From Mesostigma viride (Eukaryota > Streptophyta > Mesostigmatophyceae > Mesostigmatales > Mesostigmataceae): a DNA stretch of 50,660 nucleotides. A program made the translations under genes and the position numbers. The DNA is taken from contig RPFO01001169.1 of NCBI GenBank assembly GCA_009746045.1, positions 22,501 to 73,160 of the forward strand, written 5' to 3'. The notes below the pieces were generated by a model. That model searched no databases. It had not been told where the DNA came from and worked only from the letters and a program-made list of their open reading frames with translations. Shown here in pieces: positions 22,112 through 32,716 of this stretch. Every line of letters starts with the position of its first letter. The stretch's first letter is position 1.

Positions 22112-23450
22112 AACATCGGGTAACGAAGCAGGGCATCAGGGATATGAATCACGGCAGCGGTTTCATGTGTGTGTAGAACAAACATCCAGAAACGAAGCAG
22201 GGCATCAGGGATATGAATCACGGCAGCGGTTTCATGTGTGTGTAGAACAAACATCGGGTAACGAAGCAGGGCATCAGGGATATGAATCACGGCAGCGGTT
22301 TCATGGGTGCGTAGAACAAACATCGGGTAACGAAGCAGGGCATCAGGGATATGAATCACGGCAGCGGTTTCATGTGTGTGTAGAACAAACATCGGGTAAC
22401 GAAGCAGGGCATCAGGGATATGAATCACGGCAGCGGTTTCATGTGTGCGTAGAACAAACATCGGGTAACGAAGCAGGGCATCAGGGATATGAATCACGGC
22501 AGCGGTTTCATGTGTGTGTAGAACAAACATCGGGTAACGAAGCAGGGCATCAGGGATATGAATCACGGCAGCGGTTTCATGTGTGCGTAGAACAAACATC
22601 GGGTAACGAAGCAGGGCATCAGGGATATGAATCACGGCAGCGGTTTCATGTGTGCGTAGAACAAACATCGGGTAACGAAGCAGGGCATCAGGGATATGAA
22701 TCACGGCAGCGGTTTCATGGGTGCGTAGAACAAACATCGGGTAACGAAGCAGGGCATCAGGGATATGAATCACGGCAGCGGTTTCATGGGTGTGTAGAAC
22801 AAACATCGGGTAACGAAGCAGGGCATCAGGGATATGAATCACGGCAGCGGTTTCATGGGTGCGTAGAACAAACATCGGGTAACGAAGCAGGGCATCAGGG
22901 ATATGAATCACGGCAGCGGTTTCATGTGTGCGTAGAACAAACATCCAGAAACGAAGCAGGGCATCAGGGATATGAATCACGGCAGCGGTTTCATGTGTGT
23001 GTAGAACAAACATCGGGTAACGAAGCAGGGCATCAGGGATATGAATCACGGCAGCGGTTTCATGGGTGTGTAGAACAAACATCGGGTAACGAAGCAGGGC
23101 ATCAGGGATATGAATCACGGCAGCGGTTTCATGGGTGTGTAGAACAAACATCGGGTAACGAAGCAGGGCATCAGGGATATGAATCACGGCAGCGGTTTCA
23201 TGTGTGCGTAGAACAAACATCGGGTAACGAAGCAGGGCATCAGGGATATGAATCACGGCAGCGGTTTCATGTGTGCGTAGAACAAACATCGGGTAACGAA
23301 GCAGGGCATCAGGGATATGAATCACGGCAGCGGTTTCATGTGTGCGTAGAACAAACATCGGGTAACGAAGCAGGGCATCAGGGATATGAATCACGGCAGC
23401 GGTTTCATGTGTGTGTAGAACAAACATCCAGAAACGAAGCAGGGCATCAG
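22112..23450 (+). repeat. 69-bp minisatellite, about 19 copies, open on both strands
   Basis: The unit starts AACGAAGCAGGGCATCAGGG. Because 69 is a multiple of three and no stop falls in phase, the array gives a 23-residue repeat in a plus frame (EAGHQGYESRQRFH core) and another in a minus frame (HETAAVIHIPDALLR core). Variation is confined to a few positions: GTG/GGG, TGT/TGC, and CGGGT/CCAGA in three units. Each frame sees both silent and replacement changes, so the variation does not favour coding. The array sits in the minus-strand gene territory and is probably intronic. Confidence 0.75.
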
Positions 23451-23539
23451 GGGAAGTGCATGGCAGCAACAGTTTCATATGTTACGAACATTTGGAAGCT
23501 CGATACCGCGCCGTCACCCTCATCACGTAGATAAACGAT

Positions 23540-23730
23540 TAGAGTGTCCTTTGGACCATCACCTAGGTCATCACCTAGGTCACCACAGAGATCATCGCTT
23601 CGGTCATGACTTCAACTATCACCTGGGCCGTCACCAAGATGCTCACTTGAACTATCCTTAGAATATCCCTAACGTCATCACCCAGACCATCGCATGGGTC
23701 ATCATACACATCATCACTTCGACTATTACA
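23540..23730 (+). repeat. Imperfect ATCACC(T)-type 15-base periodic stretch
   Basis: CATCACC(T/C)(A/G)GGT-like units recur at roughly 12-15 base spacing and give a His-Leu-Gly-rich frame. It is probably non-coding. Confidence 0.4.
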
Positions 23731-23797
23731 GAGCCCCGAAACTGTCCTCGTGCCGACTTTAGGACATGAGTTCAACTCATGACCGATCGTGACTCAC

Positions 23798-23883
23798 TCA
23801 AATGTGTTGCAGCGCAGGAACAGGCCGTTGAGCGTGTGTACGACCACCACGCTCTCCGCATAGGACACGTCACCGCTGAGGAG
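23798..23883 (-). CDS. Internal exon of a minus-strand host gene
   Basis: A CGTACAG acceptor and a GA|GTGAGT donor enclose 28 codons and two extra bases, reading LLSGDVSYAESVVVV and ending RCNTF. Both splice sites match consensus well, and the frame is the only protein-like one. The family is not recognised. It may belong with the exons at 24.3-24.8 kb, but the visible donor of that block is not in the matching phase, so another exon or different boundaries would be needed. Confidence 0.45.
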
Positions 23884-24349
23884 CTGTACGATGTGATATA
23901 AGTAACAACAGTTTGAAGTAAGTAATGATATTAAAAAACCAATAGCATTAAGTTAGTACTCACAGCAACATAATGACAATTAGGACAACAATCAAGAAAA
24001 AAATGCACAACCGTGCGCACATGAGTCAGCACATACAAAACATAAAAAGACACCTAGAGAGACGCCATTAGATACATCCTTGCAGAGCTGCTAGCTTGGT
24101 GACGTTAAAAACTTACTTACAAATGGGGCTGCCTTTTTCTTTATTACCACGGCCAGCCATTCGGTATCCTCCGTGGCCATCGGAGGGTGCCCAGGCTCTA
24201 CGCCCAAGCAAGCTGACCCCATAGGCCGCGGGCCAAAGGGGGGCCGTCAGGGGGGCGGGAGGGGAGTGGGGTCACCCTGGTGAAACGTAGCTCCACTACT
24301 TTGTGTTGTTTCACGCAAGGCCAAAAATAATCACGTCCATGCCTCTGCT

Positions 24350-24819
24350 TCAACTACCGTGATTACACGCAAGGCGAAATCCAACCGCACCCACAATTTC
24401 TCGCTCGCGAACCAGCAGGTGGTTGGCATGCGCTTGAAAAAGTGCATCCATTCCAGAAATTCTAAATTCCACGCCTGTGACAAAGGGGAGGTAGCGACAC
24501 GCGTTCTTCTCCCCGTGGGCAACCAGATTCACCACCGACTGTCTGGAAGACCATTGAGCCGACTACTTGACCTACTCAGCGCAGCTTGAAACCTCTTCAA
24601 ATACGACAGAACTATTGAAAAATGCCATTTTATCACTGACACGCACGAACCGCATAATTACGGAAGCACGCCATGCAAGTAGGACACTTTCAAAAGGCGG
24701 AGAATGTCCCAAACCTACCTTTGCAACTAGCGATCCTCCCATTTCTAAGAGCCCATTTCGGAATTGGTCGCTCATCTCGCCCAGGAAAGCTATGTTAGTG
24801 GTTTCGCCGCGCCAAAAAC
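24350..24819 (-). CDS. Two exons of a minus-strand host gene
   Basis: The first exon (24819-24719) reads GETTNIAFLGEMSDQF and ends MGGSLVAK before an AAG|GTAGGT donor. The second (24538 to about 24350) follows an ACAG acceptor, joins in phase zero, and reads SVVNLVAHGEKNACRYLPF, then a protein-like stretch to a stop at 24350 or to a donor just before it. The chain is mixed polar and hydrophobic with no motif I can name. Confidence 0.4.
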
Positions 24820-24902
24820 CTCACGACCTCAACAGTAAGTCGCCTTCCGTTTCTTCTTTCATGGTCTGTCGGCGTCATGGCCCGTCCCACACTTTCCCTG
24901 GA

Positions 24903-25051
24903 AGCGTCGTACTGCATAATGTCAACATTGTAGAGGCCATGGTGAATTTACAGCGTCGTACTGCAGAATGTCGACATGGTAGAGGCCATGATGAATTTAT
25001 GGCGTCGTACTGCAGAATGTCAACCTTGTAGAGGCCATGATGAATTTACAG
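24903..25051 (+). repeat. 49-bp tandem repeat, three copies
   Basis: GCGTCGTACTGCA(T/G)AATGTC... repeats three times with a period of 49 and few differences. Confidence 0.8.
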
Positions 25052-25067
25052 CCCAGCTCTCGCTTCA

Positions 25068-25205
25068 TTAGCGATCGGCGCTTGGACGGCCAGCCTTTCT
25101 AGCATGCTCAACAACTCGTCGCATGCTCATGCAGTTCGTCGCAAAATGACCATCCGTCTGCCTTGCTTTGTGCCTTTCGGCCATGTCCTTGTAACAGTCA
25201 TGGCG
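25068..25205 (-). CDS. Possible terminal exon, unknown product
   Basis: The minus frame reads DMAERHKARQTDGHFATNC and then MRRVVEHARKAGRPSADR before TAA at 25068-25070. The composition looks coding and basic, but no clear acceptor or upstream exon was fixed. Confidence 0.25.
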   Translation of the reverse strand, partial: RHDCYKDMAERHKARQTDGHFATNCMSMRRVVEHARKAGRPSADR

Positions 25206-25597
25206 CGCCCATAACGGAAGCCTTTTGAGCTTTAGCAGCACAGAAACTCAGGGTAACCACCAACGTTTACAACATGAAAAAACCTAAAATACCTAGAGGG
25301 TTACTGGGTGAATTACGTTGTTAAAAGAACTTTGTTTACCTTGTAATTTTAACATTACCTATTTTTGCCTTTGTTTATTTGACCCCAATTTATTATGACT
25401 TCCATAGGTCAAAACGTCAAAATCAGCGATTTTTCCAGATAAATAGGTGTAAGCCTTACGTTTATTCCAAATATATCCAGTAGTTAATCCCTGCTAAGCC
25501 TAGGGTATCAAGAAAACCAGCGATGTTTATCCGCCCGGCATGTTGCCAGCATCTGCCTTGCTCGCTCCCTGTTCTGCCACCTGTCCCTCTTCCTTCC

Positions 25598-25803
25598 CTC
25601 CTGTTGTTGTTGTTGTTGTTGACTTGTTGCTGTTGTTGTTGTTGATGTTGTTGTTTTTGTTGCCCAGTGTCCAGTGCCCAGTGCCCACGCCGCACATGGG
25701 CAGCAGAGATTTGGAACTTCCTTCCCTGGGCGTGTCTCTTGTCACAGATCAGTTGTACGTTTTCTCGTACTTGTCACGGATCAGTTGTACGTTTTCTCGT
25801 ACT
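25598..25803 (+). repeat. (GTT)n run and a 32-bp tandem duplication
   Basis: A GTT-rich microsatellite spans about 25598-25662. Two copies of a 32-bp unit beginning TGTCAC(A/G)GATCAGTTG start at 25740 and 25772. Confidence 0.7.
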
Positions 25804-26181
25804 TCCTACCAACCAATACGATGATGCATGGTGATCCCAGCGCTTTCAGAGCTTGCAAGAACTCACAGTGTGAACAGGGTCTTTGTTCCTCTTCTTACGA
25901 GTTCGCCACGAAGCGATTTCGGCGTGAAAAAATGGCAACAAACCTGCCACCTCCGAATATTCGCTCACCACGCAAGCACCACGAGGCACGAAGCCCGAGA
26001 CCACACCAAGGCGACTCTTCGACGTCGAAAAAGCTCGCTAATATTATAATTGCGTAATTTGCCAGCACGCACCGTATTTATTTAATCGTTGGGATGGTAA
26101 GCATGAGCCGAAAGGCGTGAAAATTTTACGCAAAGACGCTAGTGGCTTGTGCGCAAAATTATCCTAGGCATTTCACCGGAG

Positions 26182-27486
26182 ATGGCTGTCCTGGACAGCT
26201 GCCGCGGCTTTTTACAGATCGCTGTGCTTTCAATATGCATTTTTTCAAAGTTCTGGTTTGTTGAGCCGACGAGGCCTGGGGATGATTTTATTGCCGCGGT
26301 TACGGAGAACCTTGAAAAGCGCCTGGAAGACGTTGTTCGGGACGACACGTGTACCAGTGATCTCGACTGCTTTTTATACCACGCCTTCTGCAACAAGCCG
26401 CTTATATTTGGCCCCGCGAAGTGCAAGGCCTGCGATAACACGTGCCTTACATGCGACGGGCCTGAACCCACGGATTGTACAAAGTATGTCTGACATGCAT
26501 GTCGCGATTATTGTGCTTGTAAGACGTAGGTAGCGGCGGTTGGAGTCGAGGATGTGTAGAACACTTGCGGAGCAACTGCAGGGGAATTTTTGCCTTCGCC
26601 AGACACGGAGCGTGTAGACGACGTACCATTGCTGACGTCTCGAAACGACCATTCGGGATTTTTTTCGTATGCTGTCCGCGATTGCGGTTCGTTCGTTTGT
26701 GCCACAGATGCTTTCCTGGAATGAAGCTGTATTACGGCTGGCTCGGCCACTACTGGTGAGATATACGGGATTTTTCCCTCTTATTCCTTGTCTTCCCCTT
26801 CTCATCTGGTCAGTTTTTCGTGCTTGCCTTCCATCATGAAAGTTTGCTGCTTGGATTGCGTGAACTAGCTAGCTAGCAATTCCAGCCATTGCTCTGGTTG
26901 TTCACTCATTCTAGTCGGCACGAGGGTAATCTTCTCGCCAAAGTGGCTACCTGTTGTCCCTTGGTCCCAAAGACGTCCTAGTCCTATTAATTCCCGCGAT
27001 GGCCTAGGCATGATGTGTGGCTTTATCTATACATTTTCTATTATTCTTCTAGTATGACCATTTTTTGTAGGATACTGGCAGGGTTCTGGTAACATCTCTC
27101 CGGTTTCCCTACTACTGCACCCGGATACCCAGCCGGAGACGGAGGTTTTGTGTGTGCCGTGTATTTTTCAGGAATTTATGTGGATGCTTGCGATGTCAAG
27201 CCTGCGCTGGTGGTCTCATGCATACCGTGGTCACTATACTTGTGTGCTGGTGGTTCTATGGATACCATGGTCACTATACTTGTGTGCTTGTTGTCTCATG
27301 GATGCCAGGATGAAGGCAGGCTCGAGCTTCCATGGGCTGGATCACCCAGACTTAAGTCCTGTGCTGGTTGTCTCATGGATATCATGGTCACTATACGATA
27401 GTAATGGCATGCCAATCTGATTGTCTCGTTCTATAAAACCTGATGGCACTTCATCTGCTGATGCTGTTTCACTTGCAGTGTCCTTA

Positions 27487-27582
<96 letters not shown>

Positions 27583-27946
27583 TCTCTCCCTCTCTCTCTC
27601 TCTCCACCCCGCCACCCCCCCACACCCACACCCACCCACCCCCTCCCCCCCTACGCTCTCTCCCTCTCCCATCCCCCTCTCTAAGTGACTAAACACCCCC
27701 CCCTCACCCCCTCACCCGTGCTGGATTGGGAATGCACGTACCTGTCCATCGCCCCCCCTGTGCAGCTTTGAGTGCGTCAACGACAGCGACTGCGCCCCGG
27801 GCTACTACTGCTCCAAGCCTTGGCTGGACGTCTTCAGCTGCCAGAAGAAGAAAGAGCATCATGCCAACAGTGACGATGACGGCGGCGTGGGTGACAGTGA
27901 CCCGATGATGCTTCCCCGGCATGCGCTGCGGGAGGCCGAGTGGTGA
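26182..27946 (+). CDS. Secreted cysteine-rich protein with furin-like repeat, three exons
   Basis: The exons are 26182-26483, 26708-26755 and 27766-27946, and together encode 176 residues. Both introns are phase 2 with good sites: AA|GTATGT, CCACAG|A, TG|GTGAGA and TGTGCAG|C. The protein starts MAVLDSCRG and has a hydrophobic stretch to about residue 26, fitting a signal peptide. A C-x4-DxDC-type knot follows. Then comes CKACDNTCLTCDGPEPTDC, running across the splice into KCFPG..., which matches the furin-like/VSP cysteine repeat (CxxCxxxCxxCxGP...CxxCxxG...CxxC). A second VNDSDCAPGYYCS knot precedes an acidic, His/Asp-rich tail. I chose the ATG at 26182 because the frame upstream has only a GTG. 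A TGTAA lies about 65 bases after the stop. Extracellular or wall association is likely; the ligand is unknown. Confidence 0.6.
27198..27420 (+). repeat. Dispersed CTGCGCTGGT...TGGTCACTATA repeat in the intron
   Basis: Four related units of the dispersed repeat lie inside the second intron of the Cys-rich gene. Confidence 0.6.
27488..27603 (+). repeat. (TC)n microsatellite
   Basis: About 58 TC units with a few CCC interruptions near the end, within the second intron of the Cys-rich gene and followed by a C/A-rich run. Confidence 0.95.
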
Positions 27947-29707
27947 CCCTCTTCACATGCCGTTTCACATGGCCTGCCGTCATGTGACCTGCGTTCCTGT
28001 CTGCCCGTTTATGTAAACACCTCTTCGTGCAATCGCCCTTTTCACGTGTCCATGCCTGTATACGTCACGCCGTCGGGGTACGGATCGCCTTCACTTGAGA
28101 TGCTGCACATGGGCACCTGCACACGCTGCGTCAAGGCCTCAAAGCAGTACGATGTAATGCTGCCCCCGGCACTTTGCCATTGAAGGACGAAGAGAAAGTC
28201 CTTCCCCCCCCACGGGTGACCCCCGCATTGTGCGGACTACAGCTTAGCCTTTGGGGTCCGATCCTGGGGCGTTTGTCCTGCTGGGACCTTTTTTTGTACC
28301 CACACTAGCCCCCGCGGGGGTCGGTATCCCATGCTCATCTCGCTATGGAGTATTCAAGAATCCTCTCGCGTCAGGATCCTGTCACTCAAGTCATGGTGTC
28401 TCCAGGGCCCTCGTGCGGACCTGCACGCGGCGCTGTCGAGGGTGAGCGGCAGCGTTGGTTCTCCCATGGCCCAGAAGTCGCGCTGGGGCCTTTTGACCAC
28501 CCCAAGCAAGCTTCAGGACTTGCCTTGACAATTGAGACATGGACGAGATCATTTGGTCCACCTCCTGCACCCTAAATGAAGGATTCATCCTGCACCGTAA
28601 TGAAGGGTGCATCAAGCACCCTTGACTGGCCCAGGTTGCGTCCCGGGGACAGCTCATCCGCGGCGATGGGATCTAACCACCCATGGACTTGGACTCACTG
28701 CCGATATCAAGGAGACAACCAGCGCAGGCCGATATGCGTATTGGATACCCGGGCTAGTGCATCCGACCGCTGGGTGGCTGGCTGCCTTGGCTCCCTAGAT
28801 ATAGCCTGCTGTCGCATCCGTGTCATCCCGCTGGCCATCGGATGCGTGGACTGGCAGCAGGAGCCGCTCCCTGCTCCTGCTGTCGCTGTCGCGCTGCCCC
28901 ACGCGGGACGTGTGGCAGTCATCCGATGCCATGTACTGGCACCCATGTAGCACCATGGACTGGCGGCAGGAGCCCGCTGCCAAGGACGCTCGTGTGCGGC
29001 GTCTGGAAACCAGGGGATGGATGGACCTGGGGGGCCTGCTCCGGGTAGTCCCCGTGTGTTGCGTGTGGGAGCCGTTAGGTGGATGAGCATGGGGTCCAAC
29101 TGCGAAAGGGTTCGGTGCCACACTTGTAAGAGAGATGGAGAAGCTCAAGGATGGTCACCCCAGGATGCTCCGTTCGCGGGCCGGGCAAGAAATGAGGGAA
29201 TGGATTCTTTTCAATGGATGGGCATGGCGGAGATGAGTCTGGGAAATCCGACCCCCTGAAAGGGGCTGCCCCCGCGAAGCCTAGTGTAATGGTCAAGGTC
29301 ACTATCATGGTCACTGCAATGGTCACCATTAGACGAGGGTTGCCCCCGCAAAGCCTAGGGCAATCGGCTGGTTAGTTATGGATGGGCATGGCGGGGTGTG
29401 GGATCTCAACAAGGCGTTAGTGGCGTGATGGGGCTTTGATCGGGCGGATGATGGGTCCACTCGTGTGGTGGGGGCCCCCATTATTGGCGTGTGGTGGGTC
29501 AAGGAGTGTGGTGGGGTTGCAGTGGATGTCGGCACGTGACGGGTGCTGGGGTAATAGTAGAGACTAGGGGGCTGATCCCCCGGCGGATGGCGTTCGGGGG
29601 GGTCGCTCATGTGGTTTTCTGGTGTGTGTGGGGGAGCCGGGCTGTGGTGTCTGTGGAGAGAAAGGTGCACATCCTCCTGAAGCTCTTTAATTACATCTCC
29701 TGTGCAG
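27947..29707. other. No firmly supported gene
   Basis: The region begins with the 3' UTR of the Cys-rich gene. A short plus frame at about 28051-28183 reads MPVYVTPSGYGSPSLEMLHM and contains CTRC, but nothing around it confirms it. An inverted piece of the dispersed repeat lies at 28700-28732. TGCCCCCGC(G/A)AAGCCTA occurs twice, near 29267 and 29340. Confidence 0.3.
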
Positions 29708-30080
29708 TCAGGGATGGGTATGGGAAAGGGCATTATCAGACCATGGACCTTTGGGCACGGAGGTAAGTAAGTAAGTAAGTACTTGCGTGTCATGCGGGCA
29801 CGGAGGTGTGTCAGCGTGCCCATCATGCACCGTCTTGGAAAGGCCCAGACACGATGTTTCTTTCTGCTGTTGTATTTGGACTAGATTTGATACTTGTAAA
29901 AAGTGGAGGGGACTTTTATGATGGACTTTGCTTGCAGAATGGATGGGAGTGAGCAATTTCAACGTGCTCATATCTATAACCCAGATATGGCCCCCCAGCT
30001 AGTTACCACTGTGGATCTACCGATGCAGGTTTACCGCCGCGGCATTATCACCTACTTATCCGGCATTAACCCGTGTTTTT
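29708..30080 (+). CDS. Two exons of an unidentified plus-strand host gene
   Basis: Exon one (29708-29762) lies between a pyrimidine-rich CTGTGCAG acceptor and a GAG|GTAAGT donor, and reads RDGYGKGHYQTMDLWAR. Exon two begins at 29938 after TTGCTTGCAG and joins in phase 2 to read MDGSEQFQRAHIYNPDMAP and then VTTVDLPMQ. It then either ends at a weak CAG|GTTTAC donor (30029) or runs on to a stop near 30092. The splice quality and phase agreement support a real gene. The product is not recognised, and the neighbouring LINE insertions may lie in its next intron. Confidence 0.4.
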
Positions 30081-30094
30081 TTTTTTTTAATTAG

Positions 30095-30112
30095 AACGCG
30101 ATATATCGCGTT
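30095..30112. repeat. 18-bp perfect palindrome
   Basis: AACGCGATATATCGCGTT is its own complement, between a T run and a second GAACGCG. Confidence 0.7.
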
Positions 30113-30446
30113 GTAAGCTTTTTTTAGAACGCGTATAGCACCTAAGGAATTTTTTTTTCATGGTCATGTATATACTTTCCTGAAAGCACATAAATCAAAG
30201 TTTTTTTTTTGCTACTCAGACCTACAACATGCTAATTCATTAGAGAGATACACTGGTTTGAATACAGGGGGGTCTGACCATGACCGCGATTTGTTGACCC
30301 TAGGTCACAAGTCATGTGCTTATTCACAAATGGTTCATGAAAAAAATCTGGCTTCTTGCACGAGCTATGGGCAACATATGCAGGCTTTGTGGAACAAAAC
30401 TCAGGCCCATTGGGCCACTGGAGCTATTTTTCATTAGCATCACAAT

Positions 30447-30521
30447 TAGCTTAGGATGTATGATAGGCCATATGCCCCCTCTCAAGGGCTATGTGCTACA
30501 TATACTCCCAACGGAGTTATT
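30447..30521 (+). mobile_element. Short piece of family B 3' UTR
   Basis: Almost identical to about 32611-32685 in the intact element, with the hairpin ACTCC-CAAC-GGAGT, but lacking a repeat tail. Confidence 0.6.
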
Positions 30522-30734
30522 AAGGGGAGGTGGCACCCCAAAACCCTTAAAAATTGACATATGGTAATATCACTTGAAATCCATTTGCACAACCCTAAGT
30601 TATGATTGGGGGCACTAAATAACATCTCTAGTGAGTTGTCCATGCACTTGTTGGGGGTACTACCCCCATAGATACGCCAATAATGCGCTATAAATAGCAA
30701 AAGACGCTAATTAGGGCTGGGTATGCCCCAGCCA

Positions 30735-32704
30735 CGAGCCACGAGGTAGCCATGGCTGACGGCGGAGCTCATAACTTTCACGTTTGAGCACCGAATTAAG
30801 CCGTGAATATCACAATCGACGCGTCTTTCTACGACGCACATGCTGATATAATTTTCCGACGCTATTACGCAATATACGATGAGCAAACGCCCATCGACGC
30901 AACGCAGCCTGACGGCTGCGCTCGGCAATGAAAATACGTCTGCAGCTCCGGCTGCAGCTTCGCCATCAGGGCCGGAAGGCGGTGGTGACCCTAGTCGCGC
31001 ACTGGTTGTCGCCCAGCACCCTCCCGGGCTTCCTGCCTCGCCCTCAGCCTCGCCCGAGCCAAAACGCAGCCGCCCAACCGAACCAAGCTGGTCTGAGCGC
31101 GACTTTGACGTTGACGGGTTATTTTCCACCTTCGACGGTGCCAGACCCGGCTTTTTCGACATGCCACCCATCAAGATACTGGAGCTCGTGTTTTATGGGT
31201 CATACGCCTCCATTTTCGACCTGTGCCAGCGCCTTCACAGCCATTACCGCCTCCGCACTGGACCTGACGGCCGGTTTACTCACCGACCTGAGAACCTGGC
31301 CCGCTGGTCTCGCCCCCGTCTTCAGCTCGCCGCCCTCTTTTCCATCCTTGACCGCTCTGTCACGGACCTCTGGACCCCCTCCCCCTTGACCGAATCCACC
31401 TTCCTCCTCCACCTCCAAGAAACCATCTCACAGCACGTGACGCCCCTAGCTGCAGATGTGGCAGCTGTGGGTCGCACGCTGGCTGCTGAGCTCCCCACCA
31501 TCCCCACCGCCACCGCCACCCTCCTCGCCTCCACCCCCCCCCTCCGCCTCCACCGACTCCATCACCGCCCAGCTCCGCGACATTGACCAACGTCTTAAGG
31601 ATAATGCCATCGCTATCGAGGTCCTGCAGAACACCGCGGGCCTCACCGCCCAGGCGGTGAAGGACATTGCCGCCAAGCCAGCCTCTGCTGGCCTGGCCGG
31701 CGATGCTCCTCCCATCACGACCTGGGCGGACATGCTTAAGCAGCACACCACCTCCACCACCTCCGCCGTCGCAGCCCAGCTCCAGCGGCAGACGCTTGAC
31801 CTCCGCGAGGAGGCCGAGCTTGCCAAGCGCAGCCTTAACGTCATTGTCAAGAACCTCGACATGGAGGAAGGTGAGAATTCCGAGAAGCTTGCACGTGCGT
31901 TTGAGAGAGAAATTCTTAGTCGCATGGGCCTTACTGGTGAGATCGACCTGGTCGCCCACCGCCTTCCCCGCGCGCGGGGTAAGGCAGGGCCGCCCCCGCT
32001 CCTTCTCACCTTTAAGACCCCGGCGGACAAGATTTCTTTTCTCCGACGCCGCAAGCGGCTCGAGAAGACTCTCTTCACCCTTGACGACGACTTGACCCTG
32101 GCGCAGCAACAACGGCGACGGGAGCTATGGCCCACCTACCTCCAGCTCCGGCAGACCAAGGCGGGGCAGCCGGTGTACTGGAAGGGGGCGGCCATCTACG
32201 TCGGCCACAAGCCCTGGCAGGCGACCCCCGCGGCCCCAACGACTCCAGACGCCCCAGCTTAGGGGAATACAGCAGTAGTAGTGTAGAATAGATAGACCGT
32301 GGCCATGTACATGTACGCCTCCTAGAGGCACTATCCTAGCTAAGCCACACGCTTTATTTAATCATGTACATGTGTGCCTATGATGTGCCACACTCCAGAT
32401 GATGCCTAGCTTTATTTAGCTATGTTGTGCCCATGCAGGGAGTAACTCTCTGCTGAGACGCCATGCCCTAGCCTTTTTGTATAGCTATGCTGATCTTCCC
32501 CCCCATGACAGGCTCCCCCTTCGCTGGGCATAGCTTGAAGATCATGGGGATGCAAGTGCCCTGGTGCACCTAGAGCAAGGGTCCTTTACATCCCCACCCT
32601 TGCAGGAAGTAGCTTAGGATGTATGATAGGCCATATGCCCCCTCTCAAGGGCTATGTGCTACATATACTCCCAACAGAGTTATGTTACAATTCAATTCAA
32701 TTCA
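30735..32704 (+). mobile_element. Complete ORF1-only LINE-type element, family B, with 12-bp target duplication
   Basis: ATGCCCCAGCCA occurs at 30723-30734 and again at 32705-32716, directly abutting the unit on both sides. The unit has a 5' UTR starting CGAGCCACGAGGTAGCC, ORF1, about 430 bases of 3' UTR, the conserved hairpin (one mismatch, near 32668-32682), and a tail of AATTC repeats. There is no reverse transcriptase or endonuclease anywhere in it. The target duplication shows that it moved as this 1.97-kb unit, so it depends on enzymes supplied in trans. Confidence 0.75.
30879..32262 (+). CDS. LINE ORF1-like RNA-binding protein, family B, one frameshift
   Basis: ATG at 30879. The N-terminus is basic then Ala/Pro/Ser-rich; MPPIKILELVFYG follows around residue 95. 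A coiled-coil region (ITAQLRDIDQRLKDNAIAI) leads to an RRM-like block (LNVIVKNLDMEEGE) and a C-terminal domain with HRLPRARGKA, LLLTFKTPADKISFLRRRKR, LDDDLTLAQQQRRRELWP and VYWKGAAIYV. This is the layout of L1-type ORF1 proteins. The reading frame changes within a C run near 31533-31541, which is one base shorter than in the copy at 35170-36587. The rest is intact, which points to a recent insertion. Confidence 0.65.
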
Positions 32705-32716
32705 ATGCCCCAGCCA

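Noticed and set aside
27421-27696. Leu-Ser and Arg-Glu repeat frames
   Set aside because: Products of the TC dinucleotide microsatellite inside an intron.
31446-32135. Minus-strand frames opposite the ORF1 copies (also 35320-36115 and 37030-38018 on the plus strand)
   Set aside because: They are shadows of GC-rich ORF1 codons and are Gly/Arg-rich without any motif.
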